DNA of 64,000 bases from SIG454 sp045646365 (GTDB lineage: Bacteria; Bacillota; Clostridia; Monoglobales; Monoglobaceae), in the NCBI GenBank assembly GCA_045646365.1, contig JAZRKP010000075.1, forward strand, positions 62,001-126,000, in the 5' to 3' direction. The position numbers were made by a program, and so were the translations under genes. The notes beneath the pieces were generated by a model. That model was not told where the DNA came from, made no database searches, and worked only from the letters and a program-made list of their open reading frames with translations. This document shows positions 27,095-35,666 of this stretch, in pieces (position 1 is the stretch's first letter; every line of letters begins with the position of its first letter).

Positions 27095-28333
27095 ATGAAA
27101 AAGATACTTGCACTTATTCTTGTTGCAGTAATGATTGCTGCAACAACATCAGTTTTTGCGGAAAGCTTTAATGATATTGGCGGTCATTGGGCTGAAAATG
27201 AAATTATAAAAGCACAGGAAAACGGAATTGTTGATGGTGACGGAACAGGAAACTTCCGCCCTAACGATAAAGTAACAAGAGCGGAATTTATAAAGATGCT
27301 TTCAGCTATGATAGTTCCAAAGCTGGGTGCAGAAGATGTTCCTGACGAATATAAGACAGAAGAAAACTGGTATTCAAAATACTATAATTTTGCGACAATC
27401 GTATACCTCGAACAGAATGGAGAAATTGTGATTGACGGAATTAAGCCGGGTGTTTTTGAAGAAAATGCACTTGTTCCCGTAACAAGATGGGAAATGGCAT
27501 ATATGGCAGGCTCAATGCTCAAAAATATGCTTAATATGATTCCAAGTGCTGAACTTACATTCACTGATAAAGCGGAGGTTGAAGCACTTCCTGTCGCAGA
27601 TTTTGTTAAGCTCACATCAGAAAGCGGAGTTATGAACGGTGACCACAAAGGTAAATTCAAGCCTATGGTGACAGGCTCAAGAGCAGAGGCGGTTGTTATT
27701 GTTTCAAGAATGAATGACTATATTGATAATTATATCGCTGAAGAAACAGCTAAGCAGGAAGAGGAATACAACAAGATTGTTGCTGAATATGACGCTAAAC
27801 TTAAGACCTATACTGACGAGGAAATCCCTGATAAGAATGTTAAGGTTAAGTTTACAATGGAGGGCGGAAAGAACTTTGTCGTTGAGCTTTATCCTCAGTA
27901 TGCACCGCAAACTGTTGCAAACTTCGTAAGCCTTGTTAAGAGCGGTTTTTATAACGGTCTTACATTCCACAGAGTTGTTGATGACTTTATGGCACAGGGC
28001 GGTGACCCTAACGGTGACGGAACAGGCGGGTCTGAAAGCTATATTTTTGGTGAATTCTCATCAAATGGATTTGAGGGAAACACTCTTTCACACACAGAGG
28101 GTATAATCTCAATGGCAAGAAGTTCACTCCCTAACAGTGCAAGCTCACAGTTCTTTATCTGTTATGGAGATGCAAGCTTCCTTGACGGAAACTATGCGGC
28201 GTTCGGTAAAGTTATAAGCGGAATGAATACAGTCAAAGGTTTTCTCAGCGTTGAGAGAACAACAAATGCAATGGGCGAACAGGCTGTGCCAAAAACACCG
28301 ATTGTAATTAAGAAAGCAGAAATAATGAAATAA
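27095..28333 (+). CDS. Exported S-layer-homology protein with cyclophilin domain
   Basis: About 412 aa: signal peptide (residues 1-22, cleavage after SVFA), an SLH motif (FNDIGGHWAENEIIKAQENG then FRPNDKVTRAEFIKML), a second degenerate SLH-like part to about 215, a charged linker, then a cyclophilin domain (about 250-410) with GLTFHRVVDDFMAQGGDPNG. SLH modules usually bind secondary cell-wall polymers, so this isomerase is probably held in the wall. ATG 27095 is preferred to 27089 because AAGGAG lies 8 rather than 2 bases upstream. Confidence 0.88.
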   Translation: MKKILALILVAVMIAATTSVFAESFNDIGGHWAENEIIKAQENGIVDGDGTGNFRPNDKVTRAEFIKMLSAMIVPKLGAEDVPDEYKTEENWYSKYYNFATIVYLEQNGEIVIDGIKPGVFEENALVPVTRWEMAYMAGSMLKNMLNMIPSAELTFTDKAEVEALPVADFVKLTSESGVMNGDHKGKFKPMVTGSRAEAVVIVSRMNDYIDNYIAEETAKQEEEYNKIVAEYDAKLKTYTDEEIPDKNVKVKFTMEGGKNFVVELYPQYAPQTVANFVSLVKSGFYNGLTFHRVVDDFMAQGGDPNGDGTGGSESYIFGEFSSNGFEGNTLSHTEGIISMARSSLPNSASSQFFICYGDASFLDGNYAAFGKVISGMNTVKGFLSVERTTNAMGEQAVPKTPIVIKKAEIMK

Positions 28334-28338
28334 AATTA

Positions 28339-28370
28339 AAAGCTCTGCCCAGTGCAGGGCTTTCAATTTT
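28339..28370 (+). terminator. Terminator after the cyclophilin cluster
   Basis: A 10-base-pair stem, AAAGCTCTGC (28339-28348) with GCAGGGCTTT (28354-28363), one G-U pair, loop CCAGT, then a short interrupted T-tract (TCAATTTT). Termination may be partial, since the next small gene shows no promoter. Confidence 0.6.
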
Positions 28371-28390
28371 GGGAATAAGGGGAAACGGAA

Positions 28391-28558
28391 ATGGAACCAA
28401 GAGATTATGTAGTTGACAGAATAGAAGGCGAATATGCCTATTTACGAGAAATGACCGATGGGACAGAGATATTTATTGCTCTTGCGTTGCTTCCTGCAGG
28501 GGCGGATATTGGCAGTAAAATCCACTGTGAAATGTTTGAATATACATTGATTGAGTAA
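28391..28558 (+). CDS. DUF3006-like micro-protein
   Basis: A 55 aa frame starting MEPRDYVVDRIEGEYAYLRE and ending YTLIE. The pattern of a VDRIEGxYA start followed by LLPAGADIGSKI fits DUF3006, small proteins of unknown function common in Firmicutes. AAGGGG lies 8 bases before the ATG, and the stop is directly followed by a strong terminator, which supports a real gene. It is shorter than most gene callers accept. Confidence 0.72.
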   Translation: MEPRDYVVDRIEGEYAYLREMTDGTEIFIALALLPAGADIGSKIHCEMFEYTLIE

Positions 28559-28565
28559 CAAAAAG

Positions 28566-28614
28566 AGGCTGTAGCCAATCCGATTTTGAAAATCGTTTTG
28601 CTACAGCCTTTTTT
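28566..28614 (+). terminator. Bidirectional terminator with nested hairpin
   Basis: AGGCTGTAGC (28566-28575) pairs with GCTACAGCCT (28600-28609), followed by six T. Inside lies a second stem CGATTTT/AAATCG (about 28581-28595). It separates convergent genes, and the dacF stop codon lies in its T-run. Confidence 0.85.
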
Positions 28615-29944
28615 AATACATTGGTGGGCGGTATCTTGCCCGTCTGCGCTTTCTTGCACGGCTTCGCTTAATGGAAAGATAGAAACCGTATGCCACAAGG
28701 AGCAGGAATAAAAATGCAACAGTTAATATAATATAGAAGATAACTCTGACAACAACGCATCCCCAGATGGCTTCCCAAAGGGACATAAGGAAACCGAACA
28801 TATGTCGCTGAATGTCTTTTTCTGCAACAAGACTAATTGTTCCGACATTCTTTTCGTCATAGTAATAAGTTATAGTGCCAAGGGCAATTCCTTGATTTAC
28901 CGGGGCATATACTTCCTCGGAAGAATACTTTATTTTAGAGGTAACATCATCGGCATTTGCGTCAAGCGGAAGAGTTACAACAACATCTTTTTCAGCAACG
29001 GCACGAACATGGTCATTGCCGTTTGCACCTTGTTTAACTTTAACTTCGCCGAGAATATCTTTCTTTGCCGCAACTTTAACCTGTTTGAAATTCTTAAAAC
29101 CGTATTCTAAAAGTGCTTTTGCATCTTCGTGTGAGGTTTCGCTTTTTAAAACAACACAGATAAGTTCACGGTCTTTCTCCTTTGCCGAGGCAACGAGACA
29201 AGAGCCTGCTGCGGCTGTGTAGCCTGTTTTGATGCCCGTGGCTTTCGGGTAGTAATACTGGGAATATCTCAACGGAGAAATAAGATTGTTGGTGTTTATG
29301 TAGTATCTTTCTTCCTCACGCATATTGGTTGGTGCGATAGTAAGTGTTTTACTCCCGACAATCTCACGGAAAAATTCGTCCTGCATAGCAACCCTTGCGG
29401 CTGTTGCAAGGTCTTTTGCTGTGGTGTAATGTTTATCGTCGGTTAAGCCGTGCGAATTTGTAAAGTGTGTATTTTCAAGGCCAAGCTGCTGAGCCTTTGC
29501 GTTCATTCTCTTAACAAAACCCTCTTCGTTTTCGCCAACTGTTGCGGCAAGAAGTGTTGCGGCATCGTTTCCCGAAGCGATAAGCATAGCACGGATTAAG
29601 TTTTCGGCAGACATTTTTTCGCCTGCTTTAAGTTCAATATGACTGCCTGTTGGGTCCATATTGTCCTGCATTTCTCGGGTAAACACAAGCATATCGTCAA
29701 GGGCAAGCTCACCGTTTTCAATGGCATCGGAAATAACAAGATAAGAGAATATTTTTGTTGTTGAAGCGGGATACATTTTATTGTTTGCCTTTTTGGAATA
29801 AAGAGCGAGGCCCGTTTCTCCGTCAATCAATATGGCAGAAACTGCACTTATTGACGGTGCCTTTGCTTTTGCGTTTACGACAGATAATGGAAAAGAAAGG
29901 CAAATCAGAACAAATATCATAAAATAAATGCCGAGTTTTTTCAT
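28613..29944 (-). CDS. dacF: D-alanyl-D-alanine carboxypeptidase (DacF-type low-molecular-weight PBP)
   Basis: Trims the terminal D-Ala from murein stem peptides outside the membrane. 443 aa: signal peptide (residues 1-25), penicillin-binding domain with S-x-x-K STTK in PASTTKIFSY, S-G-N SGNDAAT and KTGYTAAAGS, then a PBP5 C-terminal beta domain. Unusually for the family it ends in a clear membrane segment followed by a very basic tail (SIKRSRARKRRRARYRP). It overlaps tsaB by 4 bases. The DacF label is tentative within the DacA/DacF group. Confidence 0.9.
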   Translation of the reverse strand: MKKLGIYFMIFVLICLSFPLSVVNAKAKAPSISAVSAILIDGETGLALYSKKANNKMYPASTTKIFSYLVISDAIENGELALDDMLVFTREMQDNMDPTGSHIELKAGEKMSAENLIRAMLIASGNDAATLLAATVGENEEGFVKRMNAKAQQLGLENTHFTNSHGLTDDKHYTTAKDLATAARVAMQDEFFREIVGSKTLTIAPTNMREEERYYINTNNLISPLRYSQYYYPKATGIKTGYTAAAGSCLVASAKEKDRELICVVLKSETSHEDAKALLEYGFKNFKQVKVAAKKDILGEVKVKQGANGNDHVRAVAEKDVVVTLPLDANADDVTSKIKYSSEEVYAPVNQGIALGTITYYYDEKNVGTISLVAEKDIQRHMFGFLMSLWEAIWGCVVVRVIFYIILTVAFLFLLLVAYGFYLSIKRSRARKRRRARYRPPMY

Positions 29945-30621
29945 ATTTCACCATTTGCGGCGGACTGTTCAGCCTGAGAAAGTCTGACATAGCTTGGAAC
30001 AAGCTCGTTTGCCGAAACCGCTTCTCCTTTCAAATATTTTTCGTATGCAACCTGACACACACTCCCTGCAAGATTCATTGCAATAACTTCGGGGGCAAAT
30101 TGCGCATCAGGGATAACAGACAGGATTTCATCACGGTAAGGAAAAATCCCGTCGCCCAGGAAGATAACCCTTTTCCCTTTGATTTCGCTAAGAAGCTCGG
30201 ATAAAGCAAGGGCTCTGTCAGGGCAAATCCGTTTTCCGTTTTCAAATATTGCGTTATATACCTGCCCTCGTCTTGCATCAAGGATAGGACAAACCAAGCC
30301 TTGAAATGATGAAAGAGGGAAAGCCAGAGCCTCAAGGGTTGAAACAGGAATACAGGGTTTATTTAATGCCTGTGCCATTCCCTTAACAGTTGCAACGCCT
30401 ATTCTGACACCGGTGAATGAGCCGGGGCCGACAGCGGCGGCGAATGCGTCAATGTCGGAAACAGAAAGTTCGGAAAGTGCAAAAAGCTGGTCAACCTGAG
30501 GCATAATTTTTTGCGAATGTGTTTTTTTGTGGTTTATAACTGTTTGTGCAAGAAGCTTTTCTCCGTCGTAAATTGCGGAGGTTGCCGCTTGGCAGCAAGT
30601 GTCTATTCCGAAAATTAACAT
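29941..30621 (-). CDS. tsaB: tRNA threonylcarbamoyladenosine synthesis protein TsaB
   Basis: ASKHA-fold partner of TsaD and TsaE in t6A37 tRNA modification. It opens MLIFGIDTCCQAATSAIYDG and contains AAVGPGSFTGVRIGVATVKG (about residues 62-81), the family hallmark. The 226 aa length is typical. The stop overlaps the dacF start by 4 bases, and tsaE lies 12 bases upstream, so tsaE-tsaB-dacF form one leftward operon. rimI and tsaD, often next, are not here. Confidence 0.93.
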   Translation of the reverse strand: MLIFGIDTCCQAATSAIYDGEKLLAQTVINHKKTHSQKIMPQVDQLFALSELSVSDIDAFAAAVGPGSFTGVRIGVATVKGMAQALNKPCIPVSTLEALAFPLSSFQGLVCPILDARRGQVYNAIFENGKRICPDRALALSELLSEIKGKRVIFLGDGIFPYRDEILSVIPDAQFAPEVIAMNLAGSVCQVAYEKYLKGEAVSANELVPSYVRLSQAEQSAANGEI

Positions 30622-30633
30622 TATTTTCTCCTT

Positions 30634-31059
30634 TTAGTCTTTTTTGACGAGAATTTCACGATAGTCCTCACCGAGTGATGGATTCTTTGAAATCTCTATA
30701 AAAACGGTATTTTCAGGTAGAATCGGAGCGATAAACTCTGCCCATTCTATAAGGCAGACTCCGTCACCGAAAAGATAGTCGTCAATCCAGTCAAGCTGGT
30801 CTGTGTTTGCATTTTCAAGACGGTAAGCATCAAAATGATAAAGTGTCATTTTGTCTCCGTCATATTCGTTAACCAATGTAAAGGTCGGACTTGTAACATC
30901 ACCTGAAAATTCAAAAAAGTCGGCAACTCCGCGGACAAAAGCGGTTTTCCCGGCACCAAGCTCCCCCGACAGGGATAAAACATCCCCCTCTCTTAATGAA
31001 GAGGCGATTTCTTTTGCAATTTTTTTTGTATCTTCCGGGCAATAGCTTACATATTTCAT
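30634..31059 (-). CDS. tsaE: tRNA threonylcarbamoyladenosine ATPase TsaE
   Basis: A 141 aa P-loop ATPase with Walker A SGELGAGKTAFVRG (about residues 32-45), DVTSPTFTLVNEY (about 54-66) and the LIEWAE motif near 103. It drives the TsaBDE complex that makes t6A on ANN-decoding tRNAs. First gene of the leftward operon with tsaB and dacF; the ATG is preceded by AGGAGG. Confidence 0.93.
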   Translation of the reverse strand: MKYVSYCPEDTKKIAKEIASSLREGDVLSLSGELGAGKTAFVRGVADFFEFSGDVTSPTFTLVNEYDGDKMTLYHFDAYRLENANTDQLDWIDDYLFGDGVCLIEWAEFIAPILPENTVFIEISKNPSLGEDYREILVKKD

Positions 31060-31120
31060 AGGTCAAAGTCCTCCTATAAATATATTACCTTTAATTCATC
31101 CTAAAGTCAATACAAAACTA

Positions 31121-31149
31121 TTGAAAAATGAAAAAAATTGTTGTATAAT
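31121..31149 (+). promoter_or_regulatory. Promoter of the dCMP deaminase gene
   Basis: TTGAAA (31121-31126), 17-base spacer, perfect TATAAT (31144-31149), 33 bases before the start codon. Confidence 0.75.
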
Positions 31150-31182
31150 GAAATAAAGGAAGCTTTTAAATGAGGTGATGTT

Positions 31183-31674
31183 TTGAAAACACGGGTAGAT
31201 AAACATAATTATTATCTTGATATTGCGGAAACTGTTATAGAAAGAGGGACTTGCCTGAGAAGAAATTTCGGGGCAATCGTTGTTAAGAATGATGAAATAG
31301 TTTCAACAGGTTATACGGGTGCGCCAAGAGGCAGAGAGAACTGTTGTAACCTCGGCGTTTGTCTTCGTGAAAAGCTTAATATTCCAAGAGGTGAGAGATA
31401 TGAGCTTTGCCGAAGTGTTCATGCTGAGGCTAACTGCATTATAAGTGCATCAAGGCAGGAAATGATTGATGCAACCCTTTACCTTGTCGGAAAAGAAATG
31501 GCGACAGACGAACTTATCCCAAATGCGTCCAGTTGCAGTATGTGTAAGAGAATGATTATAAATTCGGGGATAAAACAGGTTATAATAAGAAACACGCCTG
31601 ATAAATATACGGTTGTTCCTGTTTCGGAATGGATTGAAAATGACGAATCGTTAGACGGTGTTAAAGGATACTAA
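31183..31674 (+). CDS. dCMP/cytidine deaminase-family protein (ComEB-like)
   Basis: A 163 aa zinc-dependent deaminase that most likely converts dCMP to dUMP for dTTP supply. The zinc ligands are visible as H80-A-E82 (VHAEAN) and C118/C121 (CSMC); the family more often has PCxxC, here the residue before the first cysteine is Ser. Extra cysteines around residues 54-60 (CCNLGVC) are typical of the dCMP-deaminase group. The TTG start at 31183 is set by the RBS GAGGTGATG. A monocistronic unit with its own promoter and terminator. Confidence 0.88.
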   Translation: MKTRVDKHNYYLDIAETVIERGTCLRRNFGAIVVKNDEIVSTGYTGAPRGRENCCNLGVCLREKLNIPRGERYELCRSVHAEANCIISASRQEMIDATLYLVGKEMATDELIPNASSCSMCKRMIINSGIKQVIIRNTPDKYTVVPVSEWIENDESLDGVKGY

Positions 31675-31679
31675 AAAAA

Positions 31680-31712
31680 GCGTTGTCTCAGTTAAGTGAG
31701 ACAACGCCTTTT
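31680..31712 (+). terminator. Bidirectional terminator
   Basis: An 11-base-pair stem, GCGTTGTCTCA (31680-31690) with TGAGACAACGC (31697-31707), loop GTTAAG, T-run on the right and A-run on the left. It serves both the deaminase and the convergent DUF624 gene. Confidence 0.88.
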
Positions 31713-32569
31713 TAATTCTCGTTTGATGCATCAATCAGCATTTCGATAGATGGGTAAGTAAAGAAGCTTGACATAAATCCCGTTATGCCGACAAGGGCAA
31801 TAATTTCAAAAATGAAATAGAGCGGAACTGCGAAAAGCGACACCGAGTTTGCCAGAAGAAAATACGGTATAACAAAATGAATAAGTGCCGTCATAATCAG
31901 CAAAAGCATATTCTTTGGCATATTCACTAATGCAAGCAATATTGAGTTCTTATAAATATCCTTAAGGGACAGACTGAATGTAACCATAAGAGGATAAATA
32001 TAAAGATGCATCATCATATAAAGGATTAAGAATGAGATAACAATATATTTTGCGTAGGCGAGCGGTGTGTTCATCGAACTGTATACAAGGAACGATATAA
32101 CCAGCAGGCAGAACACGAGAATATCAATAACGAAAACTATAATGCTCTGCAAAAAGTTTGTTTTTGTGTGCTGGAAGAAATCACTTGCCACCCAGGAATG
32201 GTCCTCACGGGAAAAATTACGGAGAACAAACGAAAACCCAGCGGTTACAGGTCCAGCACCGAAGAAAACAATAAACAATATGGAAAGAACACATCTTAAA
32301 AATATATCAAATATGATTTTCGTATATTCAATGTCAAAATAACTTTCTTCAAGGAATGGTGTTAAAGAATCAGTTATACGGCTGGAAAGCAGACCGACAA
32401 CAAATAAAAGTGCTATAAAAATCGGGATTGCGCAAAGCATATAGAGAATATTAAGTTTGCATATCCGCCAGATTTTTCTGAAAAATATTTCAAAAAACAC
32501 GGAAATTCTTGATTTGCCCACAGCTCGTTTTTGCACATCTTTTTTTGGCTTTTGATTAAATCCGAACAT
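31712..32569 (-). CDS. DUF624 (YesL-like) membrane protein
   Basis: A 285 aa protein with a basic N-terminus and about six membrane segments. The opening FFRKIWRICKLNILYMLCAI and the stretch GAGPVTAGFSFVLRNFSREDHSW resemble DUF624/YesL proteins, which are often coded beside carbohydrate-use genes and have no proven function. It is transcribed divergently from an alpha-galactosidase through a shared 140-base region, which fits that habit. Confidence 0.75.
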   Translation of the reverse strand: MFGFNQKPKKDVQKRAVGKSRISVFFEIFFRKIWRICKLNILYMLCAIPIFIALLFVVGLLSSRITDSLTPFLEESYFDIEYTKIIFDIFLRCVLSILFIVFFGAGPVTAGFSFVLRNFSREDHSWVASDFFQHTKTNFLQSIIVFVIDILVFCLLVISFLVYSSMNTPLAYAKYIVISFLILYMMMHLYIYPLMVTFSLSLKDIYKNSILLALVNMPKNMLLLIMTALIHFVIPYFLLANSVSLFAVPLYFIFEIIALVGITGFMSSFFTYPSIEMLIDASNEN

Positions 32570-32604
32570 TTTTTAGTGCTCCTTAACTATAATATATTTT
32601 TAAA

Positions 32605-32633
32605 ATTATACTCTAAAAATAAAATTCTGTCAA
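32605..32633 (-). promoter_or_regulatory. Consensus promoter of the DUF624 gene
   Basis: On the minus strand perfect TTGACA (complement of 32628-32633), 17-base spacer, perfect TATAAT (complement of 32605-32610). Confidence 0.8.
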
Positions 32634-32650
32634 CATAAATAAAAAATAAG

Positions 32651-32679
32651 TAGACATTTTGAGGAAATAATGATATAAT
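32651..32679 (+). promoter_or_regulatory. Promoter of the alpha-galactosidase gene
   Basis: TAGACA (32651-32656), 17-base spacer, TATAAT (32674-32679), back to back with the DUF624 promoter. Confidence 0.7.
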
Positions 32680-32709
32680 GAGGGAAATAATCGACTCAGG
32701 AGGAAAACT

Positions 32710-34731
32710 ATGACACTTGATTTTTCACAAAACGGATTGTCTGTTATTTTTGAAGTAACAGAAGGGAATAAACTTGCATTAAAAAATTTCTCACATATAA
32801 ATTGTGTATCAGATAAGAAAAAGAATCTTAAATGGTGCCCTGCTTTGGAAATTCAGATAAGCGGTGAAAACCAGAATGACCACCACGGGGCAAAGCATAC
32901 AGGAACTTCAGGAAGCTTTTCCCTTGAATATCAAAGCCATAATTATTATGAAAATGAACTTGGAAACAAGCTTGAAATGTGCCTTAAGGATAAGTTTGTT
33001 GAGGCGGTGTTGCATTATCAGTTCTATAAAGGCTTGCCTGCAGTTCGTTCATGGGTAACGGTAAAAAATATTTGTGATGAAAATGTCGGACTCGAATATG
33101 TTTCATCTTTTGCATATAGCGGTCTTGGCCTTGAAAAACCAAGAGTTATGATTCCTCATAGTGCTTGGAAGAGAGAGGCTAACTGGAAAGATTACAGCAT
33201 TGAAGAACTTGGTCTTGACAGAACCTGTGACTTTTCAATGAAGAGAATAACTGCTTCCAATACGGGAATGTGGTCTTGCAAAGAGTATTTGCCAATGGGC
33301 GCATATTATGATGAAAAGTCGATGATTATGTGGCAGATTGAGAGTAATGGCTCATGGCAGTGGGAAATCAGCGATATTTCCGATATGCTCTATTTGAGAT
33401 TGAGCGGTCCTACTGAACAGGAAAATTGCTGGTATAAAGAGCTTAAACCCTGCGAAGAGTTTGAAACGGTTAAGGCTTGTGTTGTTGTCGGAGCAGATTT
33501 TGATGACTCTCTTGCGACAATGACAAAATACAGAAGACTTATTGCTTGCGACAGTGAAGCAAATGCGAAAATGCCCGTTGTGTTTAATGACTATATGCAT
33601 TGTATCTGGGCAGACCCGACAACGGAAAAAATGATTCCCGTTATTGATAAGGCGGCAGAGGCAGGTGCGGAGTATTATTGTATGGACGCAGGCTGGTATG
33701 CTGACGGAACATGGTGGGAAACTGTTGGGGAATGGTTGCCTCAGAAAAAGCGTTTTCCAAACGGTATAAACGAGGTATTTGATTACATAAGAGCAAAAGG
33801 TATGGTACCCGGAATCTGGCTTGAGGCAGAGGTTATGGGGATAGAGTGTCCTTTGGCGGATAAATTCCCTGACGAGTGTTTCTTTATGCGCCACGGAAAA
33901 AAGATTATCGACCACGGAAGATATCAGCTTGATTTCAGACACCCGAAAATCCGTGAATATGTAACGGGAGTTTTTGACAGACTTGTTGGTGAATATGGCG
34001 TTGGCTATATAAAAACTGATTATAATATTGAAGGCGGAGTGGGAACTGAGGTTAATTCCGACAGTTTTGGCGACGGCCTTTTGCAGAATAACAGAGCGTA
34101 TCTTGAATTGGTTGATGAAATCAGAGAGAAGTACCCTGATTTGATTATTGAGGGATGTTCAAGCGGTGGATTGAGAATGGATTATGCTCACCTTCAAAAG
34201 CATCATCTTCTGTCCGTAAGCGACCAGGAGGATTGGGATAATACTGCATTTATTGCGGCGGCAGTTCCGACAGGAGTTCTCCCTGAACAATCAGCGGTCT
34301 GGTCATATCCGAGAAAACAGAACACCAATGAGCAGGTTGCTTTCAATATGGTAAATTCAATGCTCCAGAGAATGAATCTCAGCGGAGAAATAAAGGACCT
34401 TGATGATAAGCAGTTTGCTCTTGTTAAAGAAGGTGTTGAGGTATATAAAAATCTTCGCAAGGTTATAAAAGAGGCGGTTCCGTTCTATCCGTATGGTCTT
34501 GCAAAATACGGCGATAAATGGCTCTGTCTGGGACTTAAATCAGAGAAAGAGACCTATCTTTCTGTGTGGAGAATGGACGGAGGAAATGAGGAAATCAGTA
34601 TCCCTGCTAAATATAAGAATGCGGAAATTATCTACCCGTTGAATCTTGGTGCGAAAATAGAAAAGGAAGCGGATTGCATCAAAGTTTGCTTACCTGAAAA
34701 ATACAATGCAGTATTGATTAAATTAAGTTAA
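32710..34731 (+). CDS. GH36 alpha-galactosidase
   Basis: Retaining alpha-galactosidase of clan GH-D that would release galactose from raffinose-type sugars or galactosides. An N-terminal beta-supersandwich (to about residue 300) is followed by the TIM barrel. The nucleophile aspartate lies in YIKTDYN near 436 and the acid/base aspartate in CSSGGLRMD near 491; PGIWLEAEVMG is also typical. At 673 aa, without signal peptide, it is probably intracellular. The RBS CAGGAGG precedes the ATG. No transporter is adjacent. Other GH36 specificities cannot be excluded. Confidence 0.87.
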   Translation: MTLDFSQNGLSVIFEVTEGNKLALKNFSHINCVSDKKKNLKWCPALEIQISGENQNDHHGAKHTGTSGSFSLEYQSHNYYENELGNKLEMCLKDKFVEAVLHYQFYKGLPAVRSWVTVKNICDENVGLEYVSSFAYSGLGLEKPRVMIPHSAWKREANWKDYSIEELGLDRTCDFSMKRITASNTGMWSCKEYLPMGAYYDEKSMIMWQIESNGSWQWEISDISDMLYLRLSGPTEQENCWYKELKPCEEFETVKACVVVGADFDDSLATMTKYRRLIACDSEANAKMPVVFNDYMHCIWADPTTEKMIPVIDKAAEAGAEYYCMDAGWYADGTWWETVGEWLPQKKRFPNGINEVFDYIRAKGMVPGIWLEAEVMGIECPLADKFPDECFFMRHGKKIIDHGRYQLDFRHPKIREYVTGVFDRLVGEYGVGYIKTDYNIEGGVGTEVNSDSFGDGLLQNNRAYLELVDEIREKYPDLIIEGCSSGGLRMDYAHLQKHHLLSVSDQEDWDNTAFIAAAVPTGVLPEQSAVWSYPRKQNTNEQVAFNMVNSMLQRMNLSGEIKDLDDKQFALVKEGVEVYKNLRKVIKEAVPFYPYGLAKYGDKWLCLGLKSEKETYLSVWRMDGGNEEISIPAKYKNAEIIYPLNLGAKIEKEADCIKVCLPEKYNAVLIKLS

Positions 34732-34736
34732 ATAAT

Positions 34737-34770
34737 AATGGCTGACTTGCTTTGGGGCAGGGCAGCCATT
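34737..34770 (+). terminator. Hairpin after the alpha-galactosidase gene
   Basis: AATGGCTG (34737-34744) pairs with CAGCCATT (34763-34770). It is followed by TAAAATATTTG rather than a clean T-run, so termination is likely but not certain. Confidence 0.5.
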
Positions 34771-34900
34771 TAAAATATTTGCAAATAATCCCAATTTTTT
34801 CTTTACATAAAAATTCCTTGCTTGCACAAAATACATCTATAAATTCAAAAAGCAGGGTTCGGCGGTTTCCGACGAACTGCCAATAAAGGAGATTTTTACT

Positions 34901-35440
34901 ATGAAAGCAACGGGAATTGTAAGACGAATAGATGATTTGGGACGAGTTGTTATCCCGAAAGAAATAAGAAGAACTATGCGAATCCGTGAGGGAGACCCAC
35001 TGGAAATTTTTACCGAAAATGATGGTACGGTAATATTTAAAAAATACTCACCAATAGGAGAACTTGGAGAATTTGCTAAACAATATGCTGAGTCCCTGGC
35101 AAAGACTTCAGGGATGGCATCGTGCATTTCTGACAAGGATGCGATTATTGCTGTGTCAGGTGCGTCTAAAAAGGAACTGACCGACAAAAAAATATCAACA
35201 GAGCTTGAAAAAATTATGGACGATAAAACCATTTTCATTGCCAATATGGGTGGAAAACAGATAAATGTCATTGAGGATAATGAAAATTACAAGGCAGGTG
35301 TCGTTGCTCCCATTATATATGAGGGTGACAGTATCGGAACAGTTGTCTTGATTTCCAAGTCTGAAACAGATACCCCAAGCGAAGTGGAGGCAAAGCTTGT
35401 TGAGGTTGCCGCAGGATTTTTAGGTAAAACTATAGAATAA
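34901..35440 (+). CDS. spoVT: Stage V sporulation regulator SpoVT
   Basis: A 179 aa protein with an N-terminal AbrB swapped-hairpin DNA-binding domain (residues 1-50, MKATGIVRRIDDLGRVVIPK) and a C-terminal GAF-like domain (about 56-178). In Bacillus SpoVT tunes forespore sigma-G genes late in sporulation. Its presence suggests a spore-forming lineage. In Bacillus it precedes yabM-yabN-yabO; here that block sits 30 kb away. The leader (34852-34880) can form a small bulged hairpin. No convincing promoter was found. Confidence 0.93.
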   Translation: MKATGIVRRIDDLGRVVIPKEIRRTMRIREGDPLEIFTENDGTVIFKKYSPIGELGEFAKQYAESLAKTSGMASCISDKDAIIAVSGASKKELTDKKISTELEKIMDDKTIFIANMGGKQINVIEDNENYKAGVVAPIIYEGDSIGTVVLISKSETDTPSEVEAKLVEVAAGFLGKTIE

Positions 35441-35445
35441 AATAA

Positions 35446-35485
35446 GGAGCTGCTTCAAAAATATTGTTGCAGCTTCACTTTTTTT
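35446..35485 (+). terminator. spoVT terminator
   Basis: GGAGCTGC (35446-35453) pairs with GCAGCTTC (35469-35476) through one G-U pair, followed by a seven-base T-run. Confidence 0.75.
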
Positions 35486-35578
35486 GTAAAATTGTGGTTT
35501 ACATAACGGTTGAAAAATAAAGAAAAAAGTCGATATTTCCCGTGGTTGGTGGATTATAAAAGTTTTTACAACGGAAAA

Positions 35579-35607
35579 TTGTAAAATGAGTTAAAGTATG
35601 AGATAAT
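35579..35607 (+). promoter_or_regulatory. Candidate promoter of the small DUF6514-like gene
   Basis: TTGTAA (35579-35584), 17-base spacer, GATAAT (35602-35607). The 225-base gap before the gene holds otherwise only the spoVT terminator. Confidence 0.5.
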
Positions 35608-35666
35608 AATGCCACGACACGATTTGCTTTATTGGAACCGTGAAAAACAGGAAAAGAGGAAAAACT

